From assembly GCA_016930435.1 (NCBI GenBank), contig JAFGGQ010000094.1, forward strand, positions 1 through 11,344: DNA of 11,344 nucleotides, read 5' to 3'. Of the stretch, positions 1 through 9,068 are shown piece by piece. Position numbers and translations under genes: made by a program. The notes under the pieces were generated by a model. That model was not told the origin of the DNA, made no database searches, and saw only the letters and a list, made by a program, of their open reading frames with translations. This DNA is from a bacterium (GTDB lineage: Bacteria; UBP14; UBA6098; JAFGQG01). Numbering within the stretch: position 1 is the first letter of the stretch; every line of letters begins with the position of its first letter.

Positions 1-44
1 ACTTGTTTGCGTCCTTTTCTTATTAACTGATTAATGGTTGGCAA
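1..44 (-). CDS. rpsL: Ribosomal protein S12, 5' end only (partial)
   Basis: S12 is the 30S protein at the decoding centre and is normally the first gene of the str operon. The 14 complete codons read M-PTINQLIRKGRKQ from a TTG start, which matches the highly conserved S12 N-terminus. The rest lies outside the window. The start is well fixed: an in-frame TAA directly precedes the TTG, and a full AAGGAGGA ribosome site lies at 51-58, six bases upstream. This stretch is too short to stand out as an ORF and is easily missed. It follows rpoC by 102 nt in the same direction, a common order in bacteria. No L7Ae-type gene of the kind seen here in Bacillus separates the two. Identity rests on a short peptide, but the context makes it very likely. 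Confidence 0.93.
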   Translation of the reverse strand, partial: MPTINQLIRKGRKQ

Positions 45-83
45 TTACTTTCCTCCTTGTAAAAGCTAAAAAACTAAAAAAAT

Positions 84-111
84 ATTATAGATATACACTT
101 AGTCAAGTAAA
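84..111 (-). promoter_or_regulatory. Candidate sigma-70 promoter for rpsL
   Basis: On the minus strand there is a perfect TATAAT (84-89) with TTTACT (106-111, four of six matches to TTGACA) 16 bases upstream. Transcription would start near position 77. That leaves a leader of about 30 nt carrying the rpsL ribosome site. A better-looking TTGACT lies only 11 bases from the TATAAT, which is too close. The region is very AT-rich, so chance matches are likely. The position between rpoC and the first str operon gene is the main support. Confidence 0.4.
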
Positions 112-133
112 AAAGCAAAAAAGTGCTTGCTTT
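109..133 (-). terminator. Weak terminator-like hairpin after rpoC
   Basis: Thirteen bases past the rpoC stop, the minus strand reads AAAGCAA, an 8-base loop, then TTGCTTT running into a six-base T tract (114-109). The stem has seven perfect pairs but only two are G-C, so it is weak for an intrinsic terminator. It could give partial termination at the end of the rpoBC unit and let some transcription run into rpsL. The T tract overlaps the proposed -35 element of the rpsL promoter. Confidence 0.4.
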
Positions 134-146
134 ATAAATATTTAGG

Positions 147-3100
147 CTAAATCCGAACGGTCGGTACTATGCTTTCTTCCTCCTCGATTACGGTAAAGTG
201 TTCAGCGATGAATTTTTCCTCATCAATAGGTTCTGATTCCTCGACCTGTATCTTCTTGTATTTCGGGAATCCGGTTCCCGCTGGAATCAAGCGCCCGATA
301 ATTACATTTTCTTTCAAGCCTATCAACTCATCGACTTTGCCCTCGATCCCCGCAGAAGTGAGAACCCGGGTTGTCTCCTGAAATGATGCGGCTGAAATAA
401 AGCTTTCAGTGGATAATGAGGCCTTGGTTACACCCAGCAGAATTGGAGAATAGGTCGCTGGTTCTCCGCCCTCCGCAATTATCTTCTCATTCACCCTTTG
501 AAGGTTGTATTTATCAACCTCGGTATTTTGGATGAAAGCGGTGTCTCCGGGACTAAGTACTTTAACCTTGCTTAACATCTGCCGGACGATTATCTCAATA
601 TGCTTACTGTTTACGCTTACTCCCTGCATCCGGTAAACTTCCTGTATTTCGTTTAGAAGGTAGTCCCGGGCAGCATTGTCTCCTTTTATATGAAGAATAT
701 CATGGGGATCTATAGGCCCGTCGCAAAGCCGGTCACCAGCTGTTACACGATCACCATCCTGCACCAGAATATGTCTTCCGGTCCTGATCGAATAAGTGAT
801 TTTATCACTATGAAACCCTGCAATAGTAATCTTCTGAAATTGCTTGGATTTGCCTCGTCGTTCAAATTTAACTACACCATCGATCTCGGAGACAATAGCT
901 GGGTTTTTAGGATGCCGGGCCTCAAATAACTCCTCTACACGGGGTAAACCACCGGTGATATCCTTTGTCTTAGAAAGCTCTTTTAAAAGCTTCGCAACCG
1001 GTTCACCGGCCTTTATCTTGTCACCGGTCTTCACCAAAATATGGGCTCCGATAGGAAGTGAATAAATACCCTTTTCCTCTTTATTTTCAACCATTACACG
1101 GGGATGAAGAGAATGGTCCTGAAAATCGATAATCACTTTCTGCTTGGTTAATGTCCCTTCGTCAACCTGTTCCTTTATAGTGACATCTTCAATTACATCT
1201 TCAAATTTTATAGTACCGCTTATTTCGCTGATGATAGGATTAATGTAAGGTTCCCATTCGTAAAGGACGGTGTTTTTCTCAATATTGCTTTGATCCTGGA
1301 CTTCCAGTGTAGCTCCGTAAGGTACTTTGTATATATGAGGGAGATCATGTTCATCAACTACAACGATCTCGCCGGTGCGGTTAAGGACTACCGCAACATC
1401 TTTTCTAAGAGGATGTTTAACCGTTTTGAGCCTTCTGAAATTGACCGTTCCGGAGTATTTGCTTTTAACATCGGATTGTGCGGTTACTACGGTTGCTGTT
1501 CCACCGTAATGGAATGTTCGAAGGGTTAGCTGGGTGCCCGGTTCACCGATACTTTCTCCGGCAATGATCCCAACAGCTTCTCCTAAACAGATCATACTCC
1601 CGGATGCCAGGTTTTTGCCATAGCACTTGGCGCAGACACCCCGGCGAGATTCACAGGTTAGCGCAGACCGTATTAATACTTTCTCAATTCCACTGTCTTC
1701 AATATGCAAACTCACTTCGGGAGAGATAAGGTCACCGGAATTAACTAAAATTTCATCGGTGGCAGGATCGAAAATATCTTCAACCGATACCCGCCCCTCA
1801 ATTCGTTCACGGAGGGGAATAATTATATCTTCACCCTCTTTCAGAGCCTCCCGCCAAACTCCCTGAACGGTTCCGCAATCCATCTCGGTAACAACCACAT
1901 CCTGAGCCACGTCAACCAGTTTACGGGTTAAGTAGCCGGCGTCGGCAGTTTTTAATGCAGTGTCAGCCAAACCTTTACGGGCACCATGAGTTGATAAGAA
2001 ATACTCTAATACCGATAAACCCTCCCTGAAGTTGGAGGTAATAGGGGTTTCTATAGTTTCCATACCAGTCAGTTTTTTCTGTGGTTTGGACATCAATCCC
2101 CGGATACCACATAACTGCCGAACCTGCTCCTGACTACCCCGCGCACCCGATTCTATCATCATTGAAAGAGGATTGAACCCCTCCTCGGATTCAGAGAGGG
2201 TGTTGAATAAGTGATCAGTTATGTCATGCTGGATACGAGTCCAAACCTCAATTACTTTATTATAACGTTCTCCCTCGGTTAGTGCGCCATCTTTATGCAA
2301 TTTGTTTATTTTCGCAACCTGCTTTTTACCCTTTTCAATCAGGCCCTGTTTTTCTTTGGGAACTAACAAATCGTCGATCCCGATAGAAATTCCGCCAATG
2401 GTCGCGAATTTGTATCCAAGTTCTTTTAAACGATCCAAAAATTCAGTGGTTTTTTCATTGCCGGTAAGATCAAAACACTTTTTTACCAGTCGTTGCAGGG
2501 TGCTTTTAGTTTGAATACCGTTTTGATAATCCAGTTCTTCAGGGAGTATCTGGTTGAATATTACTTTTCCTATAGTAGTTTCCTTCAACTGCCCATCAAT
2601 TCGTACCATTATATCTTCATGAAGTTTTAATTTATTTTGATTATATGCCAGAAGGGCTTCGGATTGGGAAGAAAAGACTGGTATTCTCTTTTGCCTCAAA
2701 CTGGGTCTTTTTTTAGTCAGGTAATAGCATCCCAGAACAAGATCCTGGGTCGGAGAAGCCAGCGGTTTACCATTTGCAGGTGAAAGGATGTTATTGGATG
2801 AAAGCATCAGTAGTCGCGCTTCCAGTTGAGCTTCGAAGGAAAGGGGTACGTGAACGGCCATCTGGTCACCATCGAAGTCAGCATTGAAAGCATTGCAAAC
2901 AAGAGGTGGAATTCGAATGGCTTTTCCCTCTACCAGCCTGGGGTAGAAAGCTTCGATACCCAAACGGTGAAGGGTAGGTGCACGATTCAATAGAACCGGA
3001 TGTTCCTTAATTATCTCTTCCAGGATATCCCAGATCTCGGGGCGTTCCTTGGCTACGAATTTTTTGGAAGCCTTTACTGTCTCGGTAAACTTTTTTTCTT

Positions 3101-4244
3101 CCAGTTTCCTGAGAATAAAGGGCTTGAAAAGTTCCAGAGCCATGTTTTTCGGGATTCCGCATTCGTTGAGTTTAAGTTCAGGGCCTACCACAATTACTGC
3201 TCTTCCCGAATAATCCACCCTTTTCCCCAGCAGATTCTGCCGAAATCTTCCTTGTTTGCCCTTAAGCTGATCGGTGAGTGATTTCAAGGGCTGTTTAGTT
3301 CTGCCCAGAATGGCCCTGCTACGGCGGCTGTTATCGATCAGCGCATCCACAGCATTCTGGAGCATGCGTTTCTCGTTTCGGAGTATCACCTCTGGCGCCA
3401 TGATCTCAATAAGCTTCTTCAATCGATTATTGCGATTGATCAAACGGCGGTAAAGGTCATTTAGGTCGGACGTAGCGAAGCGCCCTCCTTCAAGGGGAAC
3501 CAATGGTCTCAGATCAGGGGGTATTACCGGGATTACTTTCAGGGTCATCCATTCAGGACGGTTTCCGGATTTGGCGAAAGCTTCTGTAATCTGAAGGGTC
3601 TTAAGAAGTTTGGTTTTTCTTTGTTCGGATGTCTCAACCTTGATCTTTTCCCGGAGGTCGGAAACTGAATTATCGACATCCATTTTACTTAGGAGTTCAT
3701 GGACTGCTTCGCCTCCCATTTTAGCCTCGAAATTCTTTCCTTCCTCTTTGTATTTGCGATAATCTTCATCGGATAATATCTGTTTGAATTCCAATCCGGA
3801 ATCCATGGGATCGGTAACAATGTAGGATTCGTAGTAAATAATTTCTTCCAGGTCGCGGCTGTTAACATCCAACATATATCGGATTCTGCTGGGAAGTGAT
3901 TTTACGAACCAAATATGGGTTACCGGTACCGCTAATTCGATATGACCCATCCTTTCCCGGCGGTTGCTGGAGCGGGTTATCTCAACCCCACAGCGGTCGC
4001 AGATGACGCCTTTGAAACGATAGCCCTTATACTTTCCGCAACTGCACTCCCAATCCTTGATCGGACCGAATATCCGCTCACAAAATAAGCCATCCCGTTC
4101 AGGTTTGAAAGTACGATAATTTATCGTCTCAGGTTTAGTAACCTCACCAAAGGACCATGAGCGTATCGCATCGGGTGATGCTAAGGAAATCTTTATGGCA
4201 TCAAAATCTAAAACTTCAGAGGTTTCTTTTCTGGGTGCTACCAT
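147..4244 (-). CDS. rpoC: DNA-directed RNA polymerase subunit beta'
   Basis: This is the beta' subunit, which with beta forms the active-site cleft of RNA polymerase. It has 1365 residues (E. coli 1407) and is complete. The N-terminal zinc site has C67, C69, C82 and C85. The catalytic Mg loop NADFDGD is at 454-460, with D456, D458 and D460 as metal ligands. The second zinc site uses C790, C864, C871 and C874. The bridge helix lies around 738-770 (STHGARKGLADTA at 751-763). The trigger loop begins EPGTQLTLRTFH at 901-912 and resumes at DITGGLPRVEELFEAR (1095-1110). The roughly 170 residues between are an SI3-type insert that Firmicutes and Actinobacteria lack. The ATG follows AAGGTGAT by a few bases. 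The rpoB stop lies in that ribosome site, only 13 nt upstream, so the two genes are probably translationally coupled. No missing key residue or frame break was seen. Confidence 0.99.
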   Translation of the reverse strand: MVAPRKETSEVLDFDAIKISLASPDAIRSWSFGEVTKPETINYRTFKPERDGLFCERIFGPIKDWECSCGKYKGYRFKGVICDRCGVEITRSSNRRERMGHIELAVPVTHIWFVKSLPSRIRYMLDVNSRDLEEIIYYESYIVTDPMDSGLEFKQILSDEDYRKYKEEGKNFEAKMGGEAVHELLSKMDVDNSVSDLREKIKVETSEQRKTKLLKTLQITEAFAKSGNRPEWMTLKVIPVIPPDLRPLVPLEGGRFATSDLNDLYRRLINRNNRLKKLIEIMAPEVILRNEKRMLQNAVDALIDNSRRSRAILGRTKQPLKSLTDQLKGKQGRFRQNLLGKRVDYSGRAVIVVGPELKLNECGIPKNMALELFKPFILRKLEEKKFTETVKASKKFVAKERPEIWDILEEIIKEHPVLLNRAPTLHRLGIEAFYPRLVEGKAIRIPPLVCNAFNADFDGDQMAVHVPLSFEAQLEARLLMLSSNNILSPANGKPLASPTQDLVLGCYYLTKKRPSLRQKRIPVFSSQSEALLAYNQNKLKLHEDIMVRIDGQLKETTIGKVIFNQILPEELDYQNGIQTKSTLQRLVKKCFDLTGNEKTTEFLDRLKELGYKFATIGGISIGIDDLLVPKEKQGLIEKGKKQVAKINKLHKDGALTEGERYNKVIEVWTRIQHDITDHLFNTLSESEEGFNPLSMMIESGARGSQEQVRQLCGIRGLMSKPQKKLTGMETIETPITSNFREGLSVLEYFLSTHGARKGLADTALKTADAGYLTRKLVDVAQDVVVTEMDCGTVQGVWREALKEGEDIIIPLRERIEGRVSVEDIFDPATDEILVNSGDLISPEVSLHIEDSGIEKVLIRSALTCESRRGVCAKCYGKNLASGSMICLGEAVGIIAGESIGEPGTQLTLRTFHYGGTATVVTAQSDVKSKYSGTVNFRRLKTVKHPLRKDVAVVLNRTGEIVVVDEHDLPHIYKVPYGATLEVQDQSNIEKNTVLYEWEPYINPIISEISGTIKFEDVIEDVTIKEQVDEGTLTKQKVIIDFQDHSLHPRVMVENKEEKGIYSLPIGAHILVKTGDKIKAGEPVAKLLKELSKTKDITGGLPRVEELFEARHPKNPAIVSEIDGVVKFERRGKSKQFQKITIAGFHSDKITYSIRTGRHILVQDGDRVTAGDRLCDGPIDPHDILHIKGDNAARDYLLNEIQEVYRMQGVSVNSKHIEIIVRQMLSKVKVLSPGDTAFIQNTEVDKYNLQRVNEKIIAEGGEPATYSPILLGVTKASLSTESFISAASFQETTRVLTSAGIEGKVDELIGLKENVIIGRLIPAGTGFPKYKKIQVEESEPIDEEKFIAEHFTVIEEEESIVPTVRI

Positions 4245-4257
4245 ATTATATCACCTT

Positions 4258-7200
4258 TTATTCTTCTTCTATTTTTATTAGTTGAACATCTAAGCCCAGA
4301 CTTCTAAGTTCGTTCATCATAACATTAAAAGCGGAGGGTATTCCTGGTTCAGCAGGATTTTCACCTTTGACTATGGATTCATACATCTTGGATCTCCCGA
4401 AAACGTCGTCACTTTTTACGGTCAGTATCTCCTGGAGGGTATAGGCAGCTCCGTAGGCTTCTAATGCCCAGACTTCCATTTCACCAAACCTCTGGCCCCC
4501 GAATTGGGCTTTACCGCCCAGGGGCTGTTGGGTGATCAGTGAATAGGAGCCGATTGAACGGGCATGGATCTTATCTTCCGCCAGATGCGCTAATTTCATC
4601 ATATAGATTATTCCAACGGTGATTTCGCTTTCAAAGGGAGTTCCGGTATAACCATCATATAGTTTAACCTTGCCCGATGGGGGTAAACCCGCTTCCTTCA
4701 AAGCCTCCTTGATCTCCAGGATAGTAGCTCCGTTAAATACCGGTGAGCTGACATAGTATCCCATTTTGTCAGCAGCCCACCCCAGACAAGTCTCCAGGAT
4801 CTGTCCGATGTTCATCCGTGAGGGCACTCCCAGTGGGTTCAATATCATATCCACCGGTGTACCATCCTCCAGATAAGGCATGTCTTCTACCGGGACAATA
4901 TTGGAAATAACCCCTTTATTACCGTGCCGGCCTGCCATTTTATCGCCTACCGAGATCTTCCGCTTCATGGCAATATCTACCTTAACCAGTTGGATAACAC
5001 CGGGGGGAAGTTCGTCCCCTCTGATAATCTTATCTATCTCAACATTCAACTTCTTTTCCTTCCAATCCAACTTAGTATAAACCTCTTCGAGTATGTTCTG
5101 GATGCGGAGGTTGGATTTGGCGTCATCGGTCCAGGTACAATCGGGAGAAATATCTTCAAAATCAAGGGTTTCGATAATTTCCGGAGTAATGATCTGCCCG
5201 GGTTCCACAAGGTGTTCCTTGCTATTGATAGAGATCAGATCCTGGGCACGCTTGCCATTAATGAACTCCTTGAGCTTATCATCACGGACCTGCTTGATCT
5301 CTTGAAGTTCAATTTTATATTGTTCTTCAAGGCTTCTGATCTCTTCTTGTTCATGTTCATCGTTTTCGGGAGACTTGCGTTTGCGGGAAAGCAGGACAGT
5401 GTTAATGACAATGCCTTTGATGCCGGAAGGAACCCTGAGACTGGCATCCTTAACATCACCGGCCTTCTCTCCAAAGATGGCTTTGAGCAGTCTCTCTTCG
5501 GGGGTGTACTCCGTTTTCCCTTTAGGGGTAACCTTGCCTACTAAAATATCCCCGGATTCAATCTCAGCTCCGATCCGGATAATGCCTTTTTCGTCCAAAT
5601 CTTTAACCGCATCGATACTTACATTAGGAATCTCACGGGTTAGTTCTTCGGGCCCCCGTTTGGTGTCCCGAACCTGAATTTCAAACTGCTTGATGTGGAT
5701 TGAAGTATAGACATCTTCCCGTAATAGTTTTTCACTGACGATAATTGCATCTTCATAGTTATAGCCACGCCAGGGCATAAAGGCCACCAGAATATTCCTT
5801 CCAAGTGCTAAGTCCCCTGATGAAGTGGCTGGCCCATCAGCAATGGTGTCATCCTTCTTCACTATATCGCCTAATTTGACTAATGGGGTTTGATTAATGC
5901 AGGTGTCCTGATTGGTTCGCTTGAATTTCGTCAAATGATAAACATCCGGCTTACCAAGGTCGATAAGGTTTTTGGATTTGGTCTTGGTAGGTTCAATAAT
6001 AATCTTGGTAGCGGTGACATAAGTTACTTTACCATCCCTTTTAGCCATAACTGTTGCGCCGGAATCGGCTGCTACTTTAGCTTCTAATCCGGTTCCGATG
6101 ATGGGGGGCTGAGGATTTAGAAGGGGTACTGCCTGTCGTTGCATATTGGAGCCCATCAGCGCACGGTTAGCATCGTCATGTTCTAAGAAAGGAATTAAGC
6201 CGGCGGATACACCCACCATTTGAAGGGGGGAGACATCCATATAATCTATTTTCTTGGGAGAAATGAGTTCCACATCGCTCTTATTCCGGGCTAAAATCAG
6301 CTCTGTCGCAATCTCATTTTTATCATTTACCGGGGCATTGGCTTGACCAATGATATAATTATCTTCTACATCCGAGGTCAAATACTGGATTTTATCAGTA
6401 ACTTTGCCATTTTTAACTACCCGGTAGGGGGTTTCAACAAATCCATATTTGTCAAGATCGCAGTAACTGCATATAGAGGTTATAAGACCGATATTCTGAC
6501 CTTCTGGAGTTTCAATAGGACAAAGACGGCCGTAATGGGTATAATGAACGTCACGTACCTCAAATCCGGCCCGTTCCCGGGTCAAGCCACCGGGTCCCAA
6601 AGCGGATAGCCTTCGTTTGTGGGTTAGTCCTGCAAGGGGATTATGCTGGTCCATAAACTGGGATAACTGTCCGGTTCCAAAAAAGGAATTGATAGCAGCG
6701 GATATGGTCCGTGGATTGATCAGATCAGAAGGGGAAAGTTTTTCGTTTTCACGGGTTCTCATCCGTTGTTTCACGGTACGGGTCATTCGGGTAAAACCGA
6801 TGCGCAATTGATTGGCTAATAATTCATCTACAGTACGTACTCTGCGAATGCCAAGATGGTCAATATCATCAATTTCACTTCTGCGGCCATGCCGGTATTC
6901 GATCATCCGCCGGGTGATCTCGGTAATATCTTCCGGTGTAAGGGTATGAATATCCAGGGGGACGTTAAGACCTAACCTTTCATTTAATTTTACCCGGCCA
7001 ATTTCACCCAGGTTGTAACGATCCGGATTAAAAATATAACGGTCAACTACTTCAGCAACAGCAGATTCATCGGCAGCTCCAGTGGGCCTGATCTGTGAGA
7101 AAAGATGTTTCTGAGCCTCCTCGGTACTCTTGCTTTCATCAGCGCTGATAGTATTGAATATAATAGGGACTTCCTGGGGGATGTCCAAATGAACCGTATT

Positions 7201-8046
7201 TATGGATTGCACTTCTATTTTTTTGAGGGCATGATAATCCTCTTCGCTGATCTGCTTGCCGGTTTCCAGAATAATAGTGCCATTTTCTTCATTGACGATG
7301 GTTTCAGCAGCAAATTTCCCGATTATCCGCTTCTTATTGGAAGGTGTGACTTTAAGGGTATGGATTTCATGAAAGAGGGATAACACCTCGGTGTCAGTTG
7401 AGCAAAATCCGGTAGCTCTGAGCAGGGTGGTCACGGGTACTTTCTGGTTAGCACGAATATAAACATAGATTATATCCCGGGCGCTCATCTTAAAACGAAT
7501 CCAGGTTCCCTGGAAAGGAATGACTTTGGCCGAGGGAAGCTTTTTCTTGGCTTGTCTGCCCTCCTCACTGAATGTAACTCCGGGTGACCGGTGCAATTGA
7601 TTGACTACAACCCTTTCAGCGCCATTAACCATAAATGTACCATATTCGGTCATTAAGGGAATCTCACCAAGGTAAACCTCACCTTCACGAGCCTCTTTAA
7701 TGTGACGTTCCTCTTCTGTTTCCCCCGCCCATTCTATCAAACGGTATTTTACCCTAAGGGCTCCGGAATAAGTAACATTAAGGGTCTGACATTCATCCAT
7801 AGAGAATCTGGGACGGTCGATTCGATAACTGACATATTCCAGGCTGTATTTACGATTAATATCTTCTATGGGGGAAAATTCCCGGAATATTTCTTCCAAT
7901 CCCTGCTTTTTACGTTTCCCTGGACTAATATTTTTTTGAAGGAACCTATCATAAGCTTCAATAGGGACCTTCAATAGATTAGGGAGGTCAAACACGTTTT
8001 TTATTTTTCCGTAGTTCTTCCTCTTAATTTTTTTTGGTTTTTCCAC
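4258..8046 (-). CDS. rpoB: DNA-directed RNA polymerase subunit beta
   Basis: This is the beta subunit of RNA polymerase, 1262 residues (E. coli 1342), complete. Conserved landmarks in order are NVFDLPNLL (17-25), the protrusion and lobe domains, the rifampicin pocket (459-483), GGLTRERAGFEVRDVH (486-501), CPIETPEGQNIGLI (509-522), MPWRGYNYEDAI (757-768), GDKMAGRHGNKG (1034-1045) and LGGKAQFGGQRFGEMEVWALEAYGA ending near 1200. The rifampicin-contact residues match the sensitive type: Q463, D466, H476, R479, S481 and L483 (E. coli Q513, D516, H526, R529, S531, L533). A charged, coiled-coil-like insert at about 890-1005 corresponds to the E. coli SI2 region. The start is a GTG immediately after an in-frame TAG, so it cannot be moved upstream. 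It gives the normal N-terminal length. The ribosome site is a modest GAGGT ten bases upstream. Confidence 0.99.
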   Translation of the reverse strand: MEKPKKIKRKNYGKIKNVFDLPNLLKVPIEAYDRFLQKNISPGKRKKQGLEEIFREFSPIEDINRKYSLEYVSYRIDRPRFSMDECQTLNVTYSGALRVKYRLIEWAGETEEERHIKEAREGEVYLGEIPLMTEYGTFMVNGAERVVVNQLHRSPGVTFSEEGRQAKKKLPSAKVIPFQGTWIRFKMSARDIIYVYIRANQKVPVTTLLRATGFCSTDTEVLSLFHEIHTLKVTPSNKKRIIGKFAAETIVNEENGTIILETGKQISEEDYHALKKIEVQSINTVHLDIPQEVPIIFNTISADESKSTEEAQKHLFSQIRPTGAADESAVAEVVDRYIFNPDRYNLGEIGRVKLNERLGLNVPLDIHTLTPEDITEITRRMIEYRHGRRSEIDDIDHLGIRRVRTVDELLANQLRIGFTRMTRTVKQRMRTRENEKLSPSDLINPRTISAAINSFFGTGQLSQFMDQHNPLAGLTHKRRLSALGPGGLTRERAGFEVRDVHYTHYGRLCPIETPEGQNIGLITSICSYCDLDKYGFVETPYRVVKNGKVTDKIQYLTSDVEDNYIIGQANAPVNDKNEIATELILARNKSDVELISPKKIDYMDVSPLQMVGVSAGLIPFLEHDDANRALMGSNMQRQAVPLLNPQPPIIGTGLEAKVAADSGATVMAKRDGKVTYVTATKIIIEPTKTKSKNLIDLGKPDVYHLTKFKRTNQDTCINQTPLVKLGDIVKKDDTIADGPATSSGDLALGRNILVAFMPWRGYNYEDAIIVSEKLLREDVYTSIHIKQFEIQVRDTKRGPEELTREIPNVSIDAVKDLDEKGIIRIGAEIESGDILVGKVTPKGKTEYTPEERLLKAIFGEKAGDVKDASLRVPSGIKGIVINTVLLSRKRKSPENDEHEQEEIRSLEEQYKIELQEIKQVRDDKLKEFINGKRAQDLISINSKEHLVEPGQIITPEIIETLDFEDISPDCTWTDDAKSNLRIQNILEEVYTKLDWKEKKLNVEIDKIIRGDELPPGVIQLVKVDIAMKRKISVGDKMAGRHGNKGVISNIVPVEDMPYLEDGTPVDMILNPLGVPSRMNIGQILETCLGWAADKMGYYVSSPVFNGATILEIKEALKEAGLPPSGKVKLYDGYTGTPFESEITVGIIYMMKLAHLAEDKIHARSIGSYSLITQQPLGGKAQFGGQRFGEMEVWALEAYGAAYTLQEILTVKSDDVFGRSKMYESIVKGENPAEPGIPSAFNVMMNELRSLGLDVQLIKIEEE

Positions 8047-8056
8047 CTATATTAAT

Positions 8057-8062
8057 ACCTCG
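8057..8062 (-). promoter_or_regulatory. Ribosome binding site of rpoB
   Basis: CGAGGT lies ten bases before the rpoB GTG and is weaker than the AAGGAGG-type sites of most neighbours. It directly abuts the 3' arm of the hairpin at 8063-8088. A second purine motif, AGGTGG, overlaps the GTG itself and is too close to serve that start. It might instead hold the ribosome near the start. Confidence 0.55.
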
Positions 8063-8088
8063 TTTAAGAGTTAAAAATTCCTCTTAAA
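8063..8088 (-). promoter_or_regulatory. rplL-rpoB intergenic hairpin (candidate attenuator)
   Basis: A perfect 8-bp inverted repeat, TTTAAGAG and CTCTTAAA, flanks a 10-base AT-rich loop in the 79-nt gap between rplL and rpoB. No T tract follows the stem, so it is not a standard intrinsic terminator. In E. coli the same junction carries a partial attenuator and an RNase III site that lower rpoBC output relative to rplJL. A similar role here is inferred from position only. The remainder of the gap (8047-8056 and 8089-8125) shows nothing else. The stem is AT-rich, so its stability is uncertain. Confidence 0.45.
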
Positions 8089-8125
8089 AATTAACAAACG
8101 GTAAACTTTAAGAAAGATGAAGGCA

Positions 8126-8536
8126 CTACTTGATCTCTATGGTAGCGCCAGCAGCTTCCATTTTGCTTTTTACAGACTCGGCTTCCTCTTTGGAAACGCT
8201 CTCTTTAATAGGTGCAGGAAGGGTTCCCTCAACAAAGTCTTTTGCCTCTTTCAAGCCCATATCCGTAACAGAGCGGATCTCCTTGATAACCTGGAGTTTT
8301 TTATCTCCGAAACCGGTTAACATAACCGAGAATTCGGTTTGTTCTTCGGCAGCTTGTTCCGGACCCGCGCCACCAGCAGCTGCAGGCATGGCCGCCATAG
8401 GAACAGCAGCACTAACTCCAAATTTTTCTTCTAAAGCTTTGACCAATTGAGATAACTCCAAAACTGTCAGTTTCTCAATTCCATCAATCAGAGCAGTAAC
8501 ATTTTTTGGTAATTTGATTTCTTCTGCGGCGGACAC
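8126..8536 (-). CDS. rplL: Ribosomal protein L7/L12
   Basis: L7/L12 is the multicopy stalk protein of the 50S subunit, which recruits and stimulates the translational GTPases. It has 136 residues, slightly longer than the usual 120-130. Residues 1-40 form the helical dimerisation domain that binds L10 ([20 protein letters not shown]). Residues 41-67 are the flexible alanine- and glycine-rich hinge, and 68-136 the globular factor-binding domain. The conserved factor-contact helix reads [14 protein letters not shown] (91-104). The commoner form of this helix begins TGLGLKEAK, so D92 is a small departure. The start is GTG with a very strong AAGGAGGA site (8541-8548) four bases upstream. It begins 16 nt after rplJ, so the two stalk genes are surely co-transcribed. 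rpoB follows after 79 nt and a hairpin. Confidence 0.98.
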   Translation of the reverse strand: MSAAEEIKLPKNVTALIDGIEKLTVLELSQLVKALEEKFGVSAAVPMAAMPAAAGGAGPEQAAEEQTEFSVMLTGFGDKKLQVIKEIRSVTDMGLKEAKDFVEGTLPAPIKESVSKEEAESVKSKMEAAGATIEIK

Positions 8537-8552
8537 TTTCTCCTCCTTAAAT

Positions 8553-9068
8553 TTAATTTTGTTTGTTTACAATCTCGTTCAAAGCAATAACCAATCCCCT
8601 TAATAAGTTTTGATTAAGGGCCATAAAATTAGCAATGGGAGAAACTAACACTCCAACCAATTTGGATTGCAGTACCTCGGCCGGGAGTAAATCAGCAAGA
8701 CTGGAAAAATATTCAATGGGAAGAATATTATCATCTATTACCATTCCTTTTACCTGAGGTTTATTGATTTCCTTGATCATTTTGTCCAGGATTTTAGCAG
8801 GAGCTACCGGATCCTCGATGGAAAAAACTAAAGCAGTAGGCCCCTTTAAATATTCGTCCAGCGTATTCCGTTCAAGATTAGATAAGGCTAACTTGATTAA
8901 TCGGTTCTTAGCAACCACCATATAGCATTGGTTATCCTTTAACTTGCTACGTAAATTGGTGATTCGCTCCACATCCAAACCTGAATAATCAGTTATCAGT
9001 ACAACTTTATTGGTTTTAAAGTTCTCAACCAGTCCGTCAATTATTTTTTGTTTCCTCTCTGTTGGCAT
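8553..9068 (-). CDS. rplJ: Ribosomal protein L10
   Basis: L10 is the stalk base protein that binds 23S rRNA beside L11 and carries the L7/L12 dimers. It has 171 residues, normal for the family. The N-terminal RNA-binding domain spans about 1-130, with LITDYSGL at 24-31, [12 protein letters not shown] at 51-62 and KGPTALVF at 75-82. The C-terminal helical segment (about 132-171) is where L7/L12 dimers dock. The number of dimers cannot be judged reliably by eye. The ATG follows GAGGG by five bases. Only 34 nt separate it from rplA, so the long structured L10 leader used for autoregulation in E. coli and Bacillus cannot fit in this gap. If L10 autoregulates, its site must overlap rplA coding sequence or lie elsewhere. 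Confidence 0.98.
   Translation of the reverse strand: MPTERKQKIIDGLVENFKTNKVVLITDYSGLDVERITNLRSKLKDNQCYMVVAKNRLIKLALSNLERNTLDEYLKGPTALVFSIEDPVAPAKILDKMIKEINKPQVKGMVIDDNILPIEYFSSLADLLPAEVLQSKLVGVLVSPIANFMALNQNLLRGLVIALNEIVNKQN

Noticed and set aside
4245-4250. TATAAT just before the rpoC start
   Set aside because: It lies between the ribosome site and the ATG, so transcription from it would begin inside the gene, and there is no -35. It is chance AT-rich sequence.
4924-5544. A 206-codon plus-strand ORF antisense to rpoB
   Set aside because: It lies wholly inside the coding sequence of rpoB, has no recognisable protein features, and shares its region with several other overlapping frames. It is a shadow of the conserved gene.
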